Assembly: GCA_934555855.1 (NCBI GenBank)
Contig: CAKTFL010000041.1
Span: 1-10,134 of the forward strand
From: an uncultured Sphingomonas sp.
GTDB lineage: Bacteria; Pseudomonadota; Alphaproteobacteria; Sphingomonadales; Sphingomonadaceae
DNA length: 10,134 nucleotides
Direction: 5' to 3'
A model generated the notes under the pieces. It ran no database searches. It was not told the DNA's origin and saw nothing but the letters and a program-made list of their open reading frames with translations. Shown here piece by piece: positions 4,434-10,134 of this stretch (positions are counted from its first letter, which is position 1; every line of letters begins with the position of its first letter). The position numbers and the translations under genes are program-made.

Positions 4434-7388
4434 TCAGCGCTCTAGCCGCACCCGCAGTCTTCGAGCCCGCTCCTGGAAGGCATGCTCGCCGCCCTCAAGG
4501 ATGTCGCATACCAACTTGCGGATGCCGGCGTCCTCAAGCCCGCCGCTGTGATAGGTGATCGGCGGCAAGCCGTCGGCTGGGTGCGGTCCCACCGAGGCGA
4601 CGATGATCTGGTCGGCGTCGGTGTTGATGACGAGGTTGGCGTTGTGGGTCACCATAATGACCTGGCGCTTCGCCTTTGCCTTCAGGAAGAGGCCGACGAG
4701 TTCCTCATAGATCGACTTCGGGTCGAGATTCTCTTCCGGCTGATCGATAATTAGCGGCCGCTCGTCGGCGTCGTCCAGCGCCAGGTACAGCAGCAGGAGC
4801 ACGATACCCCGCGTGCCGGGTGAGAGCTTGCGGATGTCGACGCCGTCATACTCGACGCTGTAATGGACGGTCACATGGTCGGTCGCGTACAGCCACCGGG
4901 CGAACCGCTTGAGCCAAGCGCGGAACTGCGGGGCGTCGGTGCGTTGCACGGGAGCGTGCTGCAGCAGGTCACGTTGGTACGCTTCTCGAAAGCGCTTCAT
5001 CTCCGCAGCGACTTCTTGGGCGCTGCCGCTTTCCCACACCGGCTTCAGCGCAAGCTCGGCGGCCGCCTGCAGCTTACCCTCTCCCCGGAACGGGCCCTGC
5101 TTGCGGAGATCCAGCAGATCCTCGCCCTGGTCGGCCCAAGCCTCGACGTCCGCCTGGCGCGCTACGCGGAAGCTCAGCTTGCCGAGCGTACCGCCGGCGG
5201 CGTCCATCCGAACTCGTATCGGCTCGTACAGCTCGTTGAGCACGTCCTCCTCCGCGACAACGGCTGCGAAGATGCGGACGTAACTGCCTTCGCGCTGTTC
5301 GGGTAGTCCGGCCAGCCGCTCGGTAGCGGCTTCACAATCTGCGAGTTTCTCCTCCAGACCAACGAGCAGCTCGGTCTCCGTGGTGATCTTGCCCGACAGG
5401 GAATTGAACCGCTCGCGGGTTTCTTTGTCCACGCTGACGATGGCGCCGAGCCGTTTGATCTCGGCTTCCAGTAGGCTGAGCGGCTGAGTGTTCAGAGTGG
5501 TGTCGTCCGCAATTAGCGGAGTGGCGGAATCGCTGGCTGACGGTTCGGTTCCTCGCCAACGATCGCGAGCGGTACGGGTACGCGAGAGATAGTTTCCCAG
5601 GACGCCGTCCACGTCGCCGTCGAAGCGGGTCATGAACGGATTCCAGTCGTCGCCCTTAATGCCGGACTCGCGATGCCGCTCCTGCGTGTCCCGGAAGTGC
5701 TCAGGTGCCTCGTGCGTGCGGAAGTCCTCTACCTCGTCTTGCACCAGCATGAGCTTCTGCTCGCGGTTGTTGAGTGCCCGGACGGTGCTCCTCACGAAGT
5801 TAGCCGCCTCGGTAAGCTCCTCGAGGCGCTTGACCCTCTGCTCACTCCCCTTGCTAACCAGCTTCGCGCGATCGTTGGTGATCTGCTGGATTCTGGTCTT
5901 CTTATCGTCGACCTGCTTGCGCAGCGATGGCACCTGACCCTGCTTCTCCAGCTCGAAGTTGATCCTGTCGGAGAGTGCCTCAAGGTTTTGCTCCTCGCGC
6001 TGACGGGCTTGCCGATGCCGTTCAGCCCTCAGGTCACGAAGGTCGACGAAATCGACCGCGCCCTCGCGCTCAGTCGGCGAATGTGCATCGAACACCACAC
6101 GTTCGACCTCCGCTAAGAGCCCGTCGGTCATTCCCTCGGAGGAACAGAGGCCATCGACGAACTGCTGGGTGAGATAGCGCGCCCGTGGATAGCTATCCCA
6201 ACCGCGGACGGCGCCTTGATCGAGCCGTTTAGAGGTCTCGACATCGTTCGCCCAGACCAGCCGGATCATGCCGTCATCGAGATACTCGCTCGCGCGGACC
6301 AGAAAGGCCTGATTGGGCGGCTCCTCGTCATGCGCGTCGCATGCAGCCGCGATCATGTCCGCCAGCGCCGTCTTGCCCGAGCCCCGGGCTCCGATGATCG
6401 CCACCAGTCCGGGATTGAGCGCGATCCTCGGTGTGGTGATCCACGGTGCGTCATCGATCGACAACGACGAGATTACCTCCGACGGCGCAGCAGCGGGCGG
6501 CGGCTCCGTCCCCACATAGGCGCGACCGGCCGGATCGATGCAGGCTTGGCGAAGGGCGTCGAAGGCGACCGCGCCCTTGATCCAGCTGAACCGGTCGTGG
6601 TCGGGACTACCGGCGCGCTCCACGCAATGAGCGTCGCTTCCGTGCATGCATGGCTTCAGGCTGCCATAGGTGTTGACGATGTGCTGCTCGCTGGTCTTAC
6701 GCCCGAGCCAATATTCTCGCTGCGCGGCGCTCGATGCGAAAATGACGTGGGCAAAGGCCTCGATCTGCGTGCGTAGCGCTTGGTCAGCCCCCTCTTGCAG
6801 ACTGGAGGTGCCGTCGCCCTTTGCGCCAGCGACCGCGACAAGGATGTTGGCCTTCGCCCACGCACTGTCGCGATACTCGTCCCGCAGCTGATCGAAGTTG
6901 ACCTTGAACTGCTCCGAGCCGTGTCGGAGCGCGGCGCGATCATCGATGAGGTTAGGATTGAGGTCACGCCCGAGCCGGATCAGGTCTGTACGGGTGGCAC
7001 AGTAAGGGCCGGTGGTAGTCCGGAACGTCAATCGCTGAAGGAATCGACCGAGTTGATTAAGGTGATCGGCGTCCTCAGGGCAGACAAGAAGGTGCGCGTT
7101 GATCCAGGCCTTGGCGGTCCCGACGCTGAACCGCAGCTCGATGTTAGGAAAGATCAGATCGCAACCGGGTAGCCGCCCTCCCTCGCGCCGTTTGACGAGC
7201 AGCTGTTGGTAGGTTTCAAGGCCATAGTAGTCGGTGACGCCGAGGGCTCGGATGGGTGGGTCGGCAGCTTCGAGCGTGTCGAAGTAACCGTCCCAGTCGC
7301 CCTTGAACTGATCATTGAAGATCGTTCCCGGCGCGTGAACATGCGGATCCCACCGCTGCCAGAGCGAACCCGGACCGATCGGCGTCAT
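4434..7388 (-). CDS. PHP-domain/SMC-like ATPase fusion (TrlF-like family)
   Basis: This 984-residue protein has two halves. The N-terminal PHP phosphoesterase domain (about 1-300) shows the metal-binding motifs WDPHVH (D14, H16, H18), VTDYYG (D53), IE (E84), NAH (H99) and HGSDAH (H249, D252, H254). The rest is an SMC/ABC-type ATPase with Walker A GARGSGKT (333-340), coiled coils near 445-560 and 637-695, a signature-like LSPGTRG (855-861), Walker B LIID (D882) followed by QPEENLD, and an H-loop THN (H915). All key residues are present, so it should be active. Such fusions are known as TrlF-like ATPases and often occur in conflict or defence settings. The substrate is unknown; a nucleic acid end or nucleotide is plausible. 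I start at 7388, where GGGAGA lies six bases upstream; the ATG at 7403 has no ribosome binding site. It lies 72 bases after the toxin gene. Confidence 0.85.
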   Translation of the reverse strand: MTPIGPGSLWQRWDPHVHAPGTIFNDQFKGDWDGYFDTLEAADPPIRALGVTDYYGLETYQQLLVKRREGGRLPGCDLIFPNIELRFSVGTAKAWINAHLLVCPEDADHLNQLGRFLQRLTFRTTTGPYCATRTDLIRLGRDLNPNLIDDRAALRHGSEQFKVNFDQLRDEYRDSAWAKANILVAVAGAKGDGTSSLQEGADQALRTQIEAFAHVIFASSAAQREYWLGRKTSEQHIVNTYGSLKPCMHGSDAHCVERAGSPDHDRFSWIKGAVAFDALRQACIDPAGRAYVGTEPPPAAAPSEVISSLSIDDAPWITTPRIALNPGLVAIIGARGSGKTALADMIAAACDAHDEEPPNQAFLVRASEYLDDGMIRLVWANDVETSKRLDQGAVRGWDSYPRARYLTQQFVDGLCSSEGMTDGLLAEVERVVFDAHSPTEREGAVDFVDLRDLRAERHRQARQREEQNLEALSDRINFELEKQGQVPSLRKQVDDKKTRIQQITNDRAKLVSKGSEQRVKRLEELTEAANFVRSTVRALNNREQKLMLVQDEVEDFRTHEAPEHFRDTQERHRESGIKGDDWNPFMTRFDGDVDGVLGNYLSRTRTARDRWRGTEPSASDSATPLIADDTTLNTQPLSLLEAEIKRLGAIVSVDKETRERFNSLSGKITTETELLVGLEEKLADCEAATERLAGLPEQREGSYVRIFAAVVAEEDVLNELYEPIRVRMDAAGGTLGKLSFRVARQADVEAWADQGEDLLDLRKQGPFRGEGKLQAAAELALKPVWESGSAQEVAAEMKRFREAYQRDLLQHAPVQRTDAPQFRAWLKRFARWLYATDHVTVHYSVEYDGVDIRKLSPGTRGIVLLLLYLALDDADERPLIIDQPEENLDPKSIYEELVGLFLKAKAKRQVIMVTHNANLVINTDADQIIVASVGPHPADGLPPITYHSGGLEDAGIRKLVCDILEGGEHAFQERARRLRVRLER

Positions 7389-7460
7389 ATTCTCTCCCAC
7401 CATAGGGAAAGACTAGACGCAGGTCAGCGGTGACGGAAGCGGCGATCGGTCGCATAGCAA

Positions 7461-7937
7461 TCAGCGACGATCGATTGGCTTGACCTTTCGCGCGACGATC
7501 TCGCGGGCGAGCTTGGCGAAGAACCCGGGCGGCACGATCCCGTAGACGTAGCTACCGTTCGGGCGCTCACGCACGTCATGGCCCATCCAATCGAAGCTAT
7601 TTGCTTCGCTGACGACAATCGCGCTCTCCGTCGCGCGGGGCAAGCCCATGGCCTTGCCCACGTCGGCTGGGATCGGGATCGAGTTGGCTGGGTCGATCTC
7701 GCCCTTGGTGGTCACCGGCACGACAATATAGCCACGAGCATCCGCCGCGACGATCACGACCGGCCGCTCCTTGACCCCCTCGTCACGGCCCGCCGCATGC
7801 TCGCTGGTGAACAGGTAGACGTAGTTGAGCACCGCGCCGGCGCCCGGCGAGGTGCTACCTGTCTTGCCAGTCGTAGCGCCCTGCGGCGATTTCCGCGTCG
7901 CTGGGGATGCTGGCTTCAATACGCGCCGCGTCGTCAT
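7461..7937 (-). CDS. PemK/MazF-like toxin of a type II toxin-antitoxin pair
   Basis: The core (about residues 33-150) follows the PemK/MazF-like plan: VLNYVYLF, GVKERPVVIVA (59-65), YIVVPVTTKG (70-79), SIPIP, then ESAIVVSEANSFDW (104-117) and YGIVPPGFF. Members of this superfamily are typically endoribonucleases that cut mRNA and arrest growth. It lies directly after a Phd/YefM-type antitoxin gene, supporting a toxin role. The start is uncertain. The ATG at 7937 overlaps the antitoxin gene by 83 bases, and the first 30 residues (rich in P, S, T, K) look like an overlap by-product. A GTG at 7832 would give a 124-residue protein starting just before NYVYLF, but has no visible ribosome binding site and would cut into the conserved SPGAGAV stretch. 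Length otherwise fits the family. Confidence 0.75.
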   Translation of the reverse strand: MTTRRVLKPASPATRKSPQGATTGKTGSTSPGAGAVLNYVYLFTSEHAAGRDEGVKERPVVIVAADARGYIVVPVTTKGEIDPANSIPIPADVGKAMGLPRATESAIVVSEANSFDWMGHDVRERPNGSYVYGIVPPGFFAKLAREIVARKVKPIDRR

Positions 7938-8157
7938 CGCTCATGCTCTCGGTCGTGAATACCCGTCGGTTGGCGTGTAGCGCCGCAAGCGCGGCGGCAG
8001 CACGATCGAGGTAATCGATGCTGACCACCGCCGCATAGCGCCGTCGGTTCTTGGTCAGGACGACCGGGCCGCGCTGGCTCTGATCGACAACCGTGCCAGG
8101 GTGATTATGGAAGTCGGTCAGAGCGACCGACGCAAAAGCCTCAGGCTGAGTAGCCAT
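7855..8157 (-). CDS. Phd/YefM-type antitoxin
   Basis: This 100-residue protein has the Phd/YefM DNA-binding fold pattern: a short lead-in, VALTDFHNHPGTVVDQ (11-26), GPVVLTKNRRRYAAVVS (30-46), then IDYLDRAAAALAAL. This family binds the operon's operator as a dimer and neutralises the toxin with its C-terminal tail, here residues 65-100, acidic and likely flexible. The partner is the overlapping PemK/MazF-like gene. Phd/YefM antitoxins pair with several toxin types, so mixing with a PemK/MazF-like toxin is plausible. GGAG lies about 7 bases before the ATG. No clear inverted-repeat operator is visible in the 49 bases upstream; autoregulation is inferred from the family. Confidence 0.8.
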   Translation of the reverse strand: MATQPEAFASVALTDFHNHPGTVVDQSQRGPVVLTKNRRRYAAVVSIDYLDRAAAALAALHANRRVFTTESMSDDDAARIEASIPSDAEIAAGRYDWQDR

Positions 8158-8206
8158 TGATACGCTCCAGGTTCACGGGCAGCCAAAGGTAGCCATTCTG
8201 GCCAGA

Positions 8207-8596
8207 TTAGCCAAGTGGGCTTCCATCGTCTTCGCTGGACCGGGCCAGGTAGTGGACCACGGCGACGAAGCCCGCGCATAATCCGCCGAACAGCAGCAAG
8301 GCAGGGACATAGCGGAGGTGATCCCGCGTCGTGGCGAGTTCCTGCTCGTAGCCTGGCGCGGCGCGAGCAAAGGCTACCGCAAGCGCCATGATGACGCCGA
8401 GCGCGAGGAGGCCGAGACCAGCCATCAGCCGCACGCGCCGTAAGCCCGCCTCCGTCTCCCGCAGGCGCGAGTTAAAGCCCCAATATGCGAGCATGCCTGC
8501 CATCCCGACGCACCCGCCCAGGATGATCGGTAGGGGTACGCCGAGCAGGAGAACGTCTGCAACGAAAGCCGCTATTGTGGACGTGGATAGCATCAT
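8207..8596 (-). CDS. Hypothetical small membrane protein, 129 residues
   Basis: The protein is unrecognised. Hydrophobic stretches lie at residues 6-40 (one long or two short segments), 56-78 and 97-117, with a charged tail ending SSEDDGSPLG. A basic loop (RLRETEAGLRRVR, 44-56) probably faces the cytoplasm. The start has two adjacent ATG codons at 8596 and 8593, with GAGGAG a few bases upstream. The first ATG overlaps the stop of a possible 14-codon leader frame (8637-8593) in an ATGA arrangement. It lies between the gene ending at 8657 and the antitoxin gene (49-base gap), all on the same strand. Confidence 0.65.
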   Translation of the reverse strand: MMLSTSTIAAFVADVLLLGVPLPIILGGCVGMAGMLAYWGFNSRLRETEAGLRRVRLMAGLGLLALGVIMALAVAFARAAPGYEQELATTRDHLRYVPALLLFGGLCAGFVAVVHYLARSSEDDGSPLG

Positions 8597-8637
8597 GATG
8601 CTCCTCGTGTTTGGGGCTTGGTAGGCGCGACACCCAT
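8593..8637 (-). CDS. Possible 14-codon leader peptide
   Basis: A short frame, MGVAPTKPQTRGAS then TGA, starts at 8637 directly after the purine-rich run TAGGAAGGA. Its stop overlaps the start of the membrane-protein gene as ATGA. This is the usual geometry of translational coupling. With only 14 codons it could be chance, and the AAGGA is almost adjacent to the ATG, which is closer than ideal. Confidence 0.2.
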   Translation of the reverse strand: MGVAPTKPQTRGAS

Positions 8638-8656
8638 TCCTTCCTACCCCCTCCCC

Positions 8657-9253
8657 TTATCGGGCGACAGGCTCCAGGTCGCGCAGTTCGACCATGATGA
8701 TCTTGTCGGTGCGTTCGCCACCCACGGGATCGAGGAAGATGTAGCAGTGGTCGCTGAATGAGCGGCACAACCGCCACACGACGCCGGCGCGGCCCAAATA
8801 GCGCTGGTGGCCGAAGGCGGGATCGACCGTACCCGGTGCATCCGCGAGGTGGACGCGCTGCCCGACATGAAGCCAGTTGGCCGCGGCGCGGACGATCGCG
8901 GCTTTCTGTGCGGCGGTCAGGATGGCGGGACGATCGCTGCGCGGCGGGCCGAAGGTCGCCGATGGGTCGCCGCGGATACGCTCCAGCTTGGCCGCGACCG
9001 TCTCGATGGGCGGTCGCTCGACTTCCGGCGCCGGGGGGTTGTGGCGGTAGTGGGTGACGGTCTGGCGACCGAACAGGTCCTGCTGGTAGCCGACGACGCG
9101 TTTGCGGCGCTGCTCGTCCTGATACGCCTGCCGCCAGCGGGTTTCGTCGGTCAGGGGCTGCCGCTGCTCCGGCCCGGACCGGACGATCGCCATCAGTTCG
9201 TCGAACTCCTCGCGCGAGACGTTTGCCAAGCGTGGATTGTAGATCTGGCGCAT
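8657..9253 (-). CDS. Hypothetical protein with possible SH3/KOW-like C-terminus
   Basis: I do not recognise this 198-residue soluble protein by family. The N-terminal part (1-65) is helical and charged, with NVSREEFDELMAIVR and a run of R, Q, E and D around 40-52. A proline-rich linker follows (72-83, 103-109). The C-terminal 70 residues alternate hydrophobic residues and turns: HVGQRVHLAD, a GRAGVVWRLC step, CYIFLDP and IIMVELRDLEPV. That pattern resembles small beta-barrels of the SH3/KOW type, an inference from pattern only. The ATG at 9253 has AGGA 8 bases upstream and starts the sensible sequence. The frame is open to 9364, but that extension is low-complexity and overlaps the preceding gene. 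It follows that gene by 28 bases, so the two are probably co-transcribed. Confidence 0.65.
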   Translation of the reverse strand: MRQIYNPRLANVSREEFDELMAIVRSGPEQRQPLTDETRWRQAYQDEQRRKRVVGYQQDLFGRQTVTHYRHNPPAPEVERPPIETVAAKLERIRGDPSATFGPPRSDRPAILTAAQKAAIVRAAANWLHVGQRVHLADAPGTVDPAFGHQRYLGRAGVVWRLCRSFSDHCYIFLDPVGGERTDKIIMVELRDLEPVAR

Positions 9254-9281
9254 GCTTGGTGTCCTAGGGGCTGGAAGGTCG

Positions 9282-9527
9282 TCAGAGCATCGATCGCTCG
9301 GGATCGGGAGACGCAGCGGCGCTGTTATAGCCGCGCTGCCAAGCGGCGTGCAGGCGACTGCCACGACGGTAGGCGCTGTGATGGCTGCTCATGACGAAGC
9401 ATCGCCAGCCAGCTTTCTCAGCCTCCCACAGCGGGTCGATCGGGCCGGATGCAAGCAGCCGCATCAGATCGAGGGATCGTGATGCGGATTGACGGCGGTC
9501 TCCGCATTGCGGCTTCATGCGTGACAT
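9282..9527 (-). CDS. Small basic hypothetical protein, 81 residues
   Basis: The central part reads WEAEKAGWRCFVM, then HSAYRRGSRLHAAWQRGYN. The AYRRG and AAWQRGY pieces vaguely recall ribosome modulation factor and related small basic proteins (A-x-x-x-G followed by W-x-x-G), but the match is only partial and I do not assign that function. The ATG at 9527 has AGGAG six bases upstream. It is the first gene of the minus-strand run and faces the CPBP protease gene with only 24 bases between start codons. Its promoter must therefore lie inside the protease coding region or in that tiny gap. Confidence 0.6.
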   Translation of the reverse strand: MSRMKPQCGDRRQSASRSLDLMRLLASGPIDPLWEAEKAGWRCFVMSSHHSAYRRGSRLHAAWQRGYNSAAASPDPERSML

Positions 9528-9551
9528 GACGATCTCCTATCGAGGCAGGCG

Positions 9552-10134
9552 ATGAGCGGAGCGGCGGCGGGAACGAAGCGTCGGCGCGTCGCCGGCTCGC
9601 GCATAGTGCGAGCGTCACCGTCATTGTGGCTCGTCGCTGGGTTGCTGGTGCTGCATCAGCTGGTACTGACGCTCATCCATTTCGTGCTTGGGCCGATGGC
9701 GGGGCTGGACCCGCGTTCAGCGGTGCTGACCGCCACCACGATCATCGGCGCAGCCATGATCCTCGGGCTGGTGGTGCTGCGCGACATACGCCGGCCGGGC
9801 CGGGCCGGCGCGGTGTTGCTTGTCGCGCCCGTATGGAATCGATCGACGGTGCTCACGATGCTGGCCGGCATCCTCATCGCGCAGATCCCGCTCTTCATCC
9901 TCGCGGCGCAGGGCGCGACCGTGTGGCAGGCGGGACAGTCGAGCAACCTTGCCGTCGGGCGGGCGCTGCTGGCGTCGCTGACGGGTCCAGGTGGAACGCT
10001 ACTGATCCTCGCTACGGTTCTGGTGGCGCCGGTGATCGAGGAGACGCTGTACCGCGGCTATCTCGCCGGCACGGTGATGGTGCGGTCGTCGGCGACGCTG
10101 GCTGTGATCGTTTCCGCGCTGCTGTTCGTGACGC
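9552..10134 (+). CDS. CPBP (CAAX-type) intramembrane metalloprotease, partial
   Basis: The frame is open from the ATG at 9552 to the window edge (194 codons, no stop), so the C-terminus is missing. The residues VIEETLYRGYL contain the EExxxR motif (E163, E164, R168) of the CPBP/Abi family of membrane-embedded glutamate-type proteases. Several hydrophobic segments are visible: about 25-48, 58-77, 100-119 and 146-162, then another starting near 180. The basic N-terminus (TKRRR) fits a cytoplasmic end. The later conserved motifs of the family (a FxxxH step and a second histidine) lie beyond the edge and cannot be checked. GAGGCAGG precedes the ATG. In bacteria such proteins process peptides or provide bacteriocin immunity; the substrate here is unknown. 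Confidence 0.75.
   Translation, partial: MSGAAAGTKRRRVAGSRIVRASPSLWLVAGLLVLHQLVLTLIHFVLGPMAGLDPRSAVLTATTIIGAAMILGLVVLRDIRRPGRAGAVLLVAPVWNRSTVLTMLAGILIAQIPLFILAAQGATVWQAGQSSNLAVGRALLASLTGPGGTLLILATVLVAPVIEETLYRGYLAGTVMVRSSATLAVIVSALLFVT

Noticed and set aside
4237..4551. Plus-strand frame of 104 codons between the small gene and the ATPase
   Set aside because: It crosses the 15-bp terminator hairpin and then runs antisense to the ATPase C-terminus; no ribosome binding site.
7399..7427. Promoter-like CTGACC and TATGGT 17 bases apart before the PHP-ATPase gene (minus strand)
   Set aside because: The implied transcription start would leave only about 4 bases before the ATG at 7388 and would cut off the good GGGAGA ribosome binding site.

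Overview
The window is GC-rich DNA with strong Shine-Dalgarno sites. Codon use and the protein families suggest an alphaproteobacterium, most likely a sphingomonad. That is an inference from style; no phylogenetic marker is present. No rRNA, tRNA, transposase, integrase or CRISPR array was seen. Almost every gene is on the minus strand, and most are small and poorly characterised, which fits an accessory or genomic-island segment better than a housekeeping region.

Left part (1-688): no convincing gene. A minus-strand intrinsic terminator lies at 53-74, followed by about 600 bases packed with short hairpins. Two diverged copies of a 64-base sequence sit there in inverted orientation (156-219 and 352-415). 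Next come four minus-strand genes: an orphan protein with a phage Mu F-like minor-head motif (689-1378) and three small integral membrane proteins (1537-2256, 2234-2701, 2782-3225), two of which overlap. A divergent plus-strand gene (3407-3871) encodes an unrecognised helical protein and converges on a 64-residue minus-strand gene (3889-4083).

Middle (4084-4433): a gene-free 350-base spacer. It holds tandem Shine-Dalgarno-like repeats in the leader of the 64-residue gene, a perfect 15-bp inverted repeat followed by T residues, and an AT-rich dif-like (XerC/XerD-type) site at 4363-4390.

Right part (4434-10134): a run of same-strand genes read from 9527 down to 4434. In order they encode a small basic protein, an unknown protein with a possible SH3/KOW-like C-terminus, a small membrane protein, a Phd/YefM-type antitoxin, an overlapping PemK/MazF-like toxin, and a 984-residue protein that fuses an N-terminal PHP metal-dependent phosphoesterase domain to an SMC/ABC-type coiled-coil ATPase. 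The PHP-ATPase next to a toxin-antitoxin pair, with a dif-like site just beyond, is the most interesting arrangement and resembles a defence or conflict module. A CPBP (CAAX-type) intramembrane protease starts at 9552 on the plus strand and runs off the right edge. Its start codon is only 24 bases from that of the divergent gene.
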